A DNA stretch of 64,000 bases, taken from contig NZ_KQ948468.1 of the NCBI RefSeq assembly GCF_001514115.1, positions 124,001 through 188,000 of the forward strand, given 5' to 3'. A model generated the notes under the pieces. It was not told where the DNA came from. It saw only the letters and a list, made by a program, of their open reading frames with translations, and ran no database searches. Both the position numbers and the translations under genes were made by a program. Position 1 is the first letter of the stretch, and each line of letters begins with the position of its first letter. Positions 55,569-64,000 of the stretch are shown here, one piece after another. The stretch comes from Streptomyces olivochromogenes (lineage in GTDB: Bacteria > Actinomycetota > Actinomycetes > Streptomycetales > Streptomycetaceae).

Positions 55569-56738
55569 ATGGACTTCCGCGAATTCGACGAACTGGCCTC
55601 GCACCGCGAGGCGGCCTGCGCCTGGGTCGAGGCCCATGTGCGACCGGAGTGGGTGGAGGAACAGCGCCGCTCCGGCACGCATCAGACGGCCGAGCTGCAC
55701 ACCCTGCTCGCGCGCGACGGGATCCTCGCGGCCGACTGGGCGCCCGAGTACGGCGGGAGCGGGGTCGACCCCGGCTTCGCCCGGGCCGTGTTCGACGAAC
55801 TCGGCCGCAGGGGACTCGCCTGCGACGGCTGGTCCACGACCTCCATGGTGCTGCGCACCATCGAGCACGTGGGAACCGAGGAGCAGAAGCGCGAGTACCT
55901 CCCGGCCGCGCTCCGCGGCGACAGGCTGATCGCCCTGGGCTACAGCGAGCCGGACTCCGGCTCGGACGTCGCCGCGGCGAAGACCACCGCGGTCCGGGAC
56001 GGCGACGAGTGGGTCATCAACGGCCAGAAGATGTTCACCAGCACCGCCCAGCTGTGCAGCCATGTCTTCGTGCTGGCCCGCACCGATCCGAACGTGCCCA
56101 AGCACAAGGGGCTGTCGATGTTCCTCGTGCCGACCGACAGCGCCGGGTACGACATCCAGCCGATCCACACGCTCGGCGGGCAGCGCACCAACGCCACGTT
56201 CTACGCCGACGTACGGGTCCCGGATTCCGCGCGCCTCGGCGGGGTCGACGGCGGGTGGGGCGTCATGCACGTGGCGCTGGTCCACGAACGCTCCGCGTCC
56301 AGCCCCGGCTCGGACGGCGGTTCCCTGGTCAGGGATCTGGCCGCCTGGGCACGCACCGCGCGACGCCCCGACGGGACGACGGTCCTCGACGACCCCCTGG
56401 CCGCCGAGCGGATCGGCAGGATGGCGGTCGACGAGGAGGTCACCCGCCTGCTCGCCCTGCGCAACCGGTGGCGCGCCCAGAAGGGCGACCTCCCCGGTGT
56501 CGAGGGGTCGATGTGGAAGCTGTTCGCCACGGAGGCCGCGCAGCGCCACTCCAGCAACATCCTCGACATCCTGGGCCCCGAGGGCGTACTGGCCCCGGAC
56601 GCGGCCGGCGCCCCCGCGGGCGGCAGGTTCGAGGAGGGCTTCCGGGCGGCGGTGGTCGGCACCATCTACGGCGGGACCAGCGAGATCCTCCGGGAGATCA
56701 TCGCGGAGCGCCACCTCGGACTGCCCAGGAACCGCTGA
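55569..56738 (+). CDS. Acyl-CoA dehydrogenase, subunit 2 of a pair
   Basis: A 389-residue acyl-CoA dehydrogenase with the standard FAD-binding beta domain: LIALGYSEPDSGSDVAAAKT, VINGQKMFTSTAQLCSHVFV, and the C-terminal IYGGTSEILREIIAERHLGL. The C-terminal helix has DILGPEGVLAP where many members carry the GGYGY loop. Tight spacing (2 bp) to the preceding dehydrogenase suggests an alpha2beta2 enzyme, as known for actinobacterial steroid and side-chain FadE pairs. The substrate is unknown, with no other beta-oxidation genes adjacent. Confidence 0.92.
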   Translation: MDFREFDELASHREAACAWVEAHVRPEWVEEQRRSGTHQTAELHTLLARDGILAADWAPEYGGSGVDPGFARAVFDELGRRGLACDGWSTTSMVLRTIEHVGTEEQKREYLPAALRGDRLIALGYSEPDSGSDVAAAKTTAVRDGDEWVINGQKMFTSTAQLCSHVFVLARTDPNVPKHKGLSMFLVPTDSAGYDIQPIHTLGGQRTNATFYADVRVPDSARLGGVDGGWGVMHVALVHERSASSPGSDGGSLVRDLAAWARTARRPDGTTVLDDPLAAERIGRMAVDEEVTRLLALRNRWRAQKGDLPGVEGSMWKLFATEAAQRHSSNILDILGPEGVLAPDAAGAPAGGRFEEGFRAAVVGTIYGGTSEILREIIAERHLGLPRNR

Positions 56739-56870
56739 CGGTACGGGGTCCTGCGGGGCGGCGGGAACCGTCGTACGGCAGGCACCCCTGACCGGCGGCG
56801 CCGAGGCTCGACCGGGCCTCGGCGTCGACGAGTCGGACTCCGGTGCGCCCGCACGGCCCCGGCCCCGGCG

Positions 56871-57389
56871 TCAGGCCTCGCGAGGGGCCTCGGGCGTCAG
56901 GTCGATCTCGTCCTCGGCGTGTGCGAAGAAGTCGTCGACCAGCCGATGGCACAGCGTGGCGAGCTGCTCCAGGTCGCCCGGCGACCAGTCCGCCAACGCC
57001 ACCGACATGCCGCGGCAGCTCGCCTCCCGCACGCGGTCGACCGCGTCCCGGCCGGCGGGCGTGAGCTCGATGCGCTGGGCCCGGCGGTCGTTCGGGTCCG
57101 GGACGCGCGTCAGATAGCCGGTCTTCTCCAGCTGCTGCACCTGCCGGGTCACGTGGGACGCCTCGACGGACAGCAGGTTCGCCAGCTCACTGGGCCGCAG
57201 CGAGCCGGAGTCGGCGACCTGTCGCAGCAGCGCCACGGCGGCCCGGTCCAGCGGCAGCCCGGCCAGCGCCATGAGCCGCTCATGCTGACGAACCCTGCTG
57301 GTCAGATACGAGATACGGGTGAGCGCATGCTCGATCTCGGCCACGTCCGTCAACGCGGGATCGGCTGCTGTGGGCGGTGGTGTCGACAT
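56871..57389 (-). CDS. MarR-family transcriptional regulator
   Basis: A 172-residue MarR protein. The winged helix is LRPSELANLLSVEASHVTRQ and VQQLEKTGYLTRVPDPNDRR (about residues 65-105), flanked by long helices that form the dimer interface. The start at ATG 57389 fits. A CTTGCATAAGTCAAG inverted repeat 20 bp upstream overlaps the promoter, consistent with autorepression. The effector is unknown. The SDR gene lies upstream on the same strand, 83 bp away. Confidence 0.92.
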   Translation of the reverse strand: MSTPPPTAADPALTDVAEIEHALTRISYLTSRVRQHERLMALAGLPLDRAAVALLRQVADSGSLRPSELANLLSVEASHVTRQVQQLEKTGYLTRVPDPNDRRAQRIELTPAGRDAVDRVREASCRGMSVALADWSPGDLEQLATLCHRLVDDFFAHAEDEIDLTPEAPREA

Positions 57390-57408
57390 GGAACGACCCT
57401 AACGTCTA

Positions 57409-57423
57409 CTTGCATAAGTCAAG
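57409..57423 (-). promoter_or_regulatory. MarR promoter/operator
   Basis: CTTG-N7-CAAG with partly symmetrical centre. On the minus strand TTGACT (-35-like) is followed about 15-16 bp later by TAGGGT (-10-like), so the repeat covers the -35 element. Probable autoregulatory site. Confidence 0.5.
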
Positions 57424-57472
57424 CAATACCGATGGGGGCCGAGGGTCCTCAGGGCCACTCGGGCCCCGCTCC

Positions 57473-58138
57473 TCAGGAGTCGAGGTCGTCGGCGAAGTGC
57501 CGGTAGCCGTGCCGGTCCTGATGGATGTTCCAGATGGTCTCCGCGAGCGCGGCGGGGTCCTTCCTGGGGTGTCCGGGGCTGATCGCGCCGGGGATGACGA
57601 GTTGCGCGACGTGGATGCCCTCGTCGGCGAGCACGCCGTGCAACAGGTGTCCGTAGGCGCTCTCGGCGGCGAAGGCGAGGGAGGTGCCGGCCCGGTCGGG
57701 GTGGGGTACCGCGGCGGTGCCGCCGTTGACGAAGAGGATGGTGCCGCGGCCGAGGGCGCGCATGCCGGGCAGCACCTGGTGCACGGCGACGACGGGGCCG
57801 TACACCGAGAACTCGATCGGTCCCACGAGGTCGGCGGGGGTGGTCTCCAGGACCGGCCGCATGAACTCCCGCTGCGGGACCGGGCTGTACTGCATGACCT
57901 CGATGGGCCCCAGGGTCGCGGTCGCCGCGTCCAGCGCCGCTTCGAGGGCCTTCGGGTCGCGTACGTCGGCCGCGAAACCGCGCGCCGTCAGGCCCTCGCC
58001 CGCCAGATCGGCGGAGAGGGTGCGCGCCCGGTCCGTGGTGCGGGTGATGAGAGCGACGTCGAACCCCGCGCGGCCGAACCGCCGTGCTACGGCGACTCCG
58101 AGGCCGGGTCCGGCTCCGATGATGGCGATGGTGGTCAT
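57473..58138 (-). CDS. Short-chain dehydrogenase/reductase-like protein
   Basis: A 221-residue Rossmann protein. The nucleotide motif is MTTIAIIGAGPGLGVAVARR, and DVALITRTTDRARTL and FAADVRDPKALE mark the cofactor-specificity and adenine regions. The active-site Tyr is in AAESAYGHLLHGVL, but the usual YxxxK lysine is absent (YGHLL), so catalysis may be altered. AAGGAAG precedes the ATG at 58138. The frame is open for a further 64 residues upstream, without support. Confidence 0.82.
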   Translation of the reverse strand: MTTIAIIGAGPGLGVAVARRFGRAGFDVALITRTTDRARTLSADLAGEGLTARGFAADVRDPKALEAALDAATATLGPIEVMQYSPVPQREFMRPVLETTPADLVGPIEFSVYGPVVAVHQVLPGMRALGRGTILFVNGGTAAVPHPDRAGTSLAFAAESAYGHLLHGVLADEGIHVAQLVIPGAISPGHPRKDPAALAETIWNIHQDRHGYRHFADDLDS

Positions 58139-58430
58139 GGTCTTCCTTGGGGCCTCGGGGGTGGGGCAATCCACGAGGGGCAGCATGCCCCCGGTGGGCC
58201 CCCGCCGCTCGGCGATCTCGCGGACCTTGCCGACGACGGCGAGGTCGGCGCACAGCCCGTCCTGCTGGACCTCGGGTCCCTTGCTGCCCAGTGTCATGGT
58301 GCGCAGGGCGTACGTCCCCTCGGTCGCCACAGGGAATCACCGTGTGCCTCATGCTGTTGACCCGCTGAGCACGCATGGCAGGCCACGCGGGCCCAGGACA
58401 GTCCTCGACACCAGACCCAGGAGGCCGACC
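58139..58430. other. 292-bp intergenic region between divergent SDR and CoA-binding genes
   Basis: No gene is recognised, although the minus-strand frame of the SDR is open to 58330 and translates to plausible-looking sequence (KVREIAERRGPTGGMLPLVD). GGAGG at 58420-58424 is the ribosome binding site for the + strand gene. Nothing else stands out. Confidence 0.35.
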
Positions 58431-58838
58431 GTGTACGGCGACCCGGCAACGATCCGCAAGATCCTCACCGAACTCGGCGACACCTGGGCGATCGTGGGCC
58501 TCTCGTCCAACGAGCGGCGCGCGGCGTACGGAGTCGCCGACGTTCTCCAGCGTTACGGCAAGCGGATCGTCCCCGTGCACCCGAAGGCGGAGGCCGTTCA
58601 CGGCGAGAAGGGCTACCCGTCGCTGGACGCGATCCCGTTCGACGTCGATGTCGTCGACGTCTTCGTCAACAGCGACCTCGCGGGGCCCGTGGCCGACGAA
58701 GCCGCCGCCGTCGGTGCCAAGGCCGTCTGGTTCCAGCTCGGAGTCATCGACGAGGACGCGTACGGCCGTACCCGCGCCGCCGGACTCGACATGGTCATGG
58801 ACCGCTGCCCCGCCATCGAGATCCCGCGCCTCGGCTGA
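58431..58838 (+). CDS. CoA-binding domain protein
   Basis: A 135-residue Rossmann-type CoA-binding protein (YccU-like). IRKILTELGDTWAIVGLSSN at the N-terminus, KRIVPVHPKAEAVHGEKGYP and VVDVFVNSDLAGPVADEAAA follow the family. The ending GLDMVMDRCPAIEIPRL has the conserved DRCP motif. The GTG at 58431 has GGAGG 7 bp upstream. The role is probably acyl-CoA or CoA binding; no enzymatic function is assigned to the family. Confidence 0.9.
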   Translation: MYGDPATIRKILTELGDTWAIVGLSSNERRAAYGVADVLQRYGKRIVPVHPKAEAVHGEKGYPSLDAIPFDVDVVDVFVNSDLAGPVADEAAAVGAKAVWFQLGVIDEDAYGRTRAAGLDMVMDRCPAIEIPRLG

Positions 58839-58912
58839 GCGCGTCCGCATGGCAAGCCGGTTCGGGGCAAACCCGGTTGACGGCCGGTGGTGGGCATCGG
58901 TTTGCTGCTCCG

Positions 58913-59353
58913 GTGTCCACACTCACCTTTCAGCAGTCGGACGACGAGGCCGGTCTCAAGGACTGGCAGTACGTCCACAATGTCATCGTGCCACCCGCCG
59001 CCATGTCGCTCGACGAGGTCCGTGAGCGGGCCGGGCGCAACCACCTGGAGGTCGCCTACCTCGGCGACGTCCTGGTGGGCTGCTCGACCGTGCGTCCGCC
59101 CAAGGACGGCGGCTCGACGGCCACGGTGATCGCCCGGGTCCTGCCCGGACACCGTCGGCAGGGGTTCGGTGAGGAGCTCTACGAGCGAGGGCTGAAGCAG
59201 GCGCGGGCGCTGGGCGCGGACGTGATCGAGACGGTCGTACTGGCGTCCAACGAGGACGGGCTGCGGTTCGCCGTGCAGCGCGGGTTCGTCGAGATCGAGC
59301 GGTATGTGCTGCCGGGCGAAACAGCCGAGTGGGTAGACCTGCGGCTGGCCTGA
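58913..59353 (+). CDS. GNAT-family N-acetyltransferase
   Basis: A 146-residue GNAT domain. The CoA loop is VLPGHRRQGFGEELYERGLK (about residues 71-90), followed by VIETVVLASNEDGLRFAVQRGFVEIE (strand 5 and the C-terminal helix), shown in parts as SNEDGLRFAVQRGF. GTG start at 58913 gives STLTFQQSDDEAGLKDW. The substrate is unknown. It is convergent with the hydrolase gene. Confidence 0.85.
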   Translation: MSTLTFQQSDDEAGLKDWQYVHNVIVPPAAMSLDEVRERAGRNHLEVAYLGDVLVGCSTVRPPKDGGSTATVIARVLPGHRRQGFGEELYERGLKQARALGADVIETVVLASNEDGLRFAVQRGFVEIERYVLPGETAEWVDLRLA

Positions 59354-59382
59354 GCCCGGCCGGCCTCGGTCACCCCGCCCGG

Positions 59383-60231
59383 TCACCGCGCCCGGTCGAG
59401 GAACGCCGTCACCGTTTCGGTGAAGCGCCGGGGGTCGTCGAGCCACGGATGGTGGCCGGCCCCCGGCTGGACGATCAGCTCCCCCTCGGGGAACAGCTCC
59501 GCCACGGTGGCGGCCACGCGCGGCAGCGGGCCACTGTCGAGTTCGCCCGCGAGCAGCAGGACCGGGGCGTCCAGCGCGGCGACGGCGGCGCGGGCCACGG
59601 CAGGTTCGAACGCGCCGGCGGACGCGTACAGGTCCGCGGCCTCCTCGTTGGTCTGCTCGACCTCGGTCGCGGCGTGCGCCTGCGCGGTCGCGTCCCAGTG
59701 GCCGTAGAAGAACGGGGCGACGGCGTCCCAGTCGGCATCGGCCGTCGAGCCCGCCCAGATCCGTTCGTAGGCGTCGTACGCCGCCGCGAACCACGGCTCG
59801 GCCCTGCGCCGCGCGGCCGCCTCCCGGCGGTGCTCCTCGGTGAAGTCGACACCGAGGGCCCGGGCGCGCCCGGTGACCGAGGTGAGGGTGCGGACGCGGT
59901 CCGGATACCGGGCCGCGTACAGCAGCGCGAGGTCGCCGGCCGCCGAGTGGGCGAGGAGATCCACCCGCTCCAACCCGAGGTGCGCCCGGAAGGCCTCGAC
60001 GTCGTCCACCTGCCGGTCGCAGCGGTACGTCGCCGGGTCGGCCGGGACGGCGGAGTCACCGGTCCCCCGCAGATCCAGCAGGAACAGCCGGCGGTGCCGC
60101 GACAGCCCGCCGAGATCGCCGAGACAGGCGGAGGCGCGCATGGGCCCACCGGGCAGACACAGCAGCGGCTCGCCCTGGCCCGTGACGTGGTAGGCCAGTT
60201 CGGTCCCGTCGGGGGCGGAGAAGATCGGCAT
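59383..60231 (-). CDS. Alpha/beta hydrolase (proline-iminopeptidase-like)
   Basis: A 282-residue hydrolase. LLCLPGGPMRASACLGDLGG contains the oxyanion PGGP motif. The nucleophile is in LLAHSAAGDLALLYA (Ser about 101), the acid in VLLLAGELDSGPLP, and the His in QPGAGHHPWLDDP. RGTGDSAVP near residue 58-66 and the helical cap resemble the S33 proline iminopeptidase group. The start ATG 60231 gives PIFSAPDGTELAYHV. Substrate unproven. Confidence 0.88.
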   Translation of the reverse strand: MPIFSAPDGTELAYHVTGQGEPLLCLPGGPMRASACLGDLGGLSRHRRLFLLDLRGTGDSAVPADPATYRCDRQVDDVEAFRAHLGLERVDLLAHSAAGDLALLYAARYPDRVRTLTSVTGRARALGVDFTEEHRREAAARRRAEPWFAAAYDAYERIWAGSTADADWDAVAPFFYGHWDATAQAHAATEVEQTNEEAADLYASAGAFEPAVARAAVAALDAPVLLLAGELDSGPLPRVAATVAELFPEGELIVQPGAGHHPWLDDPRRFTETVTAFLDRAR

Positions 60232-60306
60232 TCCGTCATCCTCACGACGACGGGACGCTCGGAGCAAGCGTTTTACGCACGCCGAGGACGGTCCCCCGGA
60301 CCAGAA

Positions 60307-60344
60307 GACGTCCAGGCCGGCCCGTACGGACCGGCCTGGACGTC
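60307..60344 (-). terminator. Intrinsic terminator after katG
   Basis: GACGTCCAGGCCGG, 10-nt loop CCCGTACGGA, CCGGCCTGGACGTC: a perfect 14-bp stem beginning 14 bp after the katG stop. It can also end the convergent transcription. Confidence 0.88.
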
Positions 60345-60357
60345 CTGACCGGGTCGA

Positions 60358-62557
<2,200 letters not shown>

Positions 62558-62574
<17 letters not shown>

Positions 62575-62818
62575 GGGAATCCTTCCGGACGGGGCGGATC
62601 ACTGTGCTCAGGAACTGCGGGCGGTGGAACAGTCGGTCGAAACAGTCGAAACAGCCGGGGCACAGGCCCCTGGGGACGTCGTCGACGACACCGTACGACC
62701 GGCGCATGACGTAGTGGTGGCAGTCGCCGACGCGTCGCTCGAACCGGGTCGGGCTGCCGGGCTCCGGGATGCGCTCGCGACCGAAGTGGGCGAGCTCCAC
62801 CCGTCTTCTGAACGTCAC
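62558..62818 (-). CDS. Small Cys/His-rich protein overlapping the katG start
   Basis: An 86-residue basic protein from GTG 62818, preceded by AGGGAAAGG at correct spacing. Cys33-His34-His35 (VGDCHHYVMR) and a C-terminal CxxCxxC with His (Cys53, Cys56, Cys59, His65; GLCPGCFDCFDRLFH) suggest a metal- or redox-sensitive site. Its stop overlaps the katG start region by 17 bp, so the two are probably translated together. No family could be named. Its position downstream of the strong promoter at 62866-62893 makes it the first cistron of the katG operon. Alternatively it could be a leader ORF with regulatory function. Confidence 0.62.
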
Positions 62819-62865
62819 GTGCCTTTCCCTGCTGTTGTCCGGTCTCTTGGCTGTCGCCGGAACCG

Positions 62866-62893
62866 ATCCTACGATGGACCCAGTCCAAGTCAA
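62866..62893 (-). promoter_or_regulatory. katG operon promoter with embedded TGGAC-CCA-GTCCA palindrome
   Basis: On the minus strand TTGACT (62893-62888) and TAGGAT (62871-62866) are separated by 16 bp, an excellent housekeeping promoter. The spacer contains TGGACCCAGTCCA (62875-62887 on the + strand), a 13-bp palindrome. A repressor bound there would block RNA polymerase. The adjacent Fur-family protein is the obvious candidate. Confidence 0.68.
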
Positions 62894-62953
62894 TACGAGA
62901 ACCAGACCCGTACGGATTCATTCGTCGGACAAGGCATGATGAGGCTGGTGAGC

Positions 62954-63370
62954 ATGAGTGACCTGCTCGAACGACTTCGCGGACGCGGCTGGCGGATGAC
63001 CGCCCAGCGCCGGGTGGTCGCCGAGGTACTCGACGGCGAGCACGTGCACCTCACCGCGGACGAGGTGCTCGCACGCGCCACCGCCCGGTTGCCGGAGATC
63101 TCCCGCGCGACCGTGTACAACACCCTCGGCGAGCTCGTTTCGCTCGGCGAGGTGATCGAGGTGGCCACCGACGGCCGCGCCAAGCGCTACGACCCGAACG
63201 CCCACCGTCCCCACCAGCACCTGGTGTGTTCGGGCTGCGGCGCCGTCCGGGACGTCCACCCCAGCGGCGATCCCCTGTCCGACCTGCCCGCCTCCGAGCG
63301 GTTCGGCTTCACCGTCTCCGGTGTCGAGGTGACCTACCGGGGCCTGTGCCCCGACTGCGGCCGCGCATAG
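62954..63370 (+). CDS. Fur-family peroxide regulator (CatR/FurA/PerR-like)
   Basis: A 138-residue Fur-family repressor. The winged HTH reads GWRMTAQRRVVAEVLDGEHV, ISRATVYNTLGELVSLGEVI. Metal sites are RYDPNAHRPHQHLVCSGCGA (regulatory His cluster and first CxxC) and the C-terminal CPDC for structural zinc. It closely resembles the Streptomyces CatR/FurA group that represses catalase genes until oxidised by peroxide. Start at ATG 62954; ATGs at 62936 and 62939 and a GTG at 62948 are alternatives. Its divergence from katG supports that target. Confidence 0.93.
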   Translation: MSDLLERLRGRGWRMTAQRRVVAEVLDGEHVHLTADEVLARATARLPEISRATVYNTLGELVSLGEVIEVATDGRAKRYDPNAHRPHQHLVCSGCGAVRDVHPSGDPLSDLPASERFGFTVSGVEVTYRGLCPDCGRA

Positions 63371-63549
63371 GACGGGACCGGGCGGAGGACGGGTACCGCA
63401 CACAGGGCGAGTTTCAGCCACCGCACACCGACCGGTCCCTGAGCGAACCGCGTCGAGGCCCGCCCCCCGTACCGTCACCTTCACTCCGGCTCACACCGCC
63501 TTCGCCTCCGGTTCGCCCGGCGTACGCCTGCCCTCGCTTCCATGAGGGG

Positions 63550-64000
63550 ATGGACCACATCACGTTCCTCGTGGCGGTCGTCATCGTCACGGCGTTGGCC
63601 TTCGATTTCACGAACGGATTCCACGACACGGCGAACGCGATGGCCACGTCCATCGCCACCGGGGCACTCAAGCCGAGAACAGCGGTCCTCATCAGCGGCG
63701 TCCTGAACATCGGCGGAGCGTTCCTGTCCACCGAGGTCGCGAAGACCATCTCGGGCGGCATCGTGGACGACACCCTGGTCACCCCAGGAATGATCTTCGC
63801 CGGCCTGGTCGGGGCGATTCTCTGGAATCTGCTGACCTGGCTGCTCGGACTGCCCTCCAGTTCCTCGCACGCCCTGTTCGGCGGACTGATCGGGGCGGTG
63901 TGGGTCGGCGCGGGCGAACACGGCGTGCACGTCGACAAGGTGGTCGAGAAGGTACTGATCCCGGCCGTGGCCTCGCCGATCGTGGCGGGCGTGGCCGCGC
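63550..64000 (+). CDS. PiT-family inorganic phosphate transporter, N-terminal 150 residues
   Basis: The frame is open to the end of the window, so the gene is cut by the boundary. The PiT signature FDFTNGFHDTANAMATSIAT is at residues 18-37. GALKPRTAVLISGVLNIGGA, LTWLLGLPSSSSHALFGGLI (SSSHA motif) and several TM helices follow. The family imports phosphate by ion symport. The start ATG 63550 has GAGGGG upstream. The gene follows the Fur regulator by 180 bp with nothing else recognisable between. Confidence 0.94.
   Translation, partial: MDHITFLVAVVIVTALAFDFTNGFHDTANAMATSIATGALKPRTAVLISGVLNIGGAFLSTEVAKTISGGIVDDTLVTPGMIFAGLVGAILWNLLTWLLGLPSSSSHALFGGLIGAVWVGAGEHGVHVDKVVEKVLIPAVASPIVAGVAA

Overview
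The window is high-GC actinobacterial DNA, almost certainly a Streptomyces chromosome. Genes are dense with strongly G/C-biased third codon positions. GTG and TTG starts are frequent, and the content is typical: biotin genes, F420-type LLM oxidoreductase, ECF41 sigma factor, many one-component regulators, a Tat-exported PhoD and a ferredoxin/P450 set. Nearly everything looks like core or semi-core chromosome. The exception is about 3.7 kb (roughly 13.95-17.62 kb) that splits an SGNH-hydrolase gene.

Layout. 0-1 kb: end of bioA and complete bioD. 1-5.5 kb: LAL/LuxR regulator lacking its ATPase domain, divergent from a secreted lipase across a palindrome; a methyltransferase; a ribbon-helix-helix/Fic-like toxin-antitoxin pair. 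5.6-13.1 kb: MacB-like ABC exporter, LLM oxidoreductase, GNAT, and two coupled DUF21/CBS proteins. 13.2-17.7 kb: interrupted SGNH hydrolase. The inserted DNA carries a secreted metalloprotease with an N-terminal aegerolysin-like domain, a membrane protein with a decayed partial duplicate, and what looks like the tail of a tyrosine integrase. 17.7-23.8 kb: DUF4326, membrane protein, ferredoxin - ferredoxin reductase - P450 chain, purB, mug. 23.8-29.3 kb: ABC-2 exporter divergent from a two-component system, then a ROK regulator. 29.3-34.6 kb: GntR, ECF41 sigma, hydrolase, EamA exporter whose frame runs on into the hydrolase gene, and a MocR/PdxR-type regulator. 34.8-44.9 kb: PhoD behind a PHO-box-like repeat, ACT-GNAT fusion, trans-sulfuration enzyme with divergent AsnC, DUF885 protein, MBL hydrolase, LysR, rhodanese and a second AsnC. 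44.9-50 kb: sbcDC and YigZ. 49.9-50.5 kb: low-complexity repeat tract. 50.9-56.7 kb: APC permease, SixA-like phosphatase, a cysteinyl-tRNA-synthetase-like remnant, paired acyl-CoA dehydrogenases. 56.9-64 kb: MarR, SDR, CoA-binding protein, GNAT, hydrolase, katG with a small Cys-rich gene overlapping its 5' end, a divergent Fur-family regulator, and the start of a PiT phosphate transporter.

How the genes work together. The clearest functional units are bioAD, the MacB-like exporter, the Fd-FdR-P450 electron chain, the ABC-2/two-component pair, sbcDC, the two adjacent acyl-CoA dehydrogenases, and the peroxide-defence locus (Fur regulator / small protein / katG). All functions are inferred from sequence read by eye; no database search was run.
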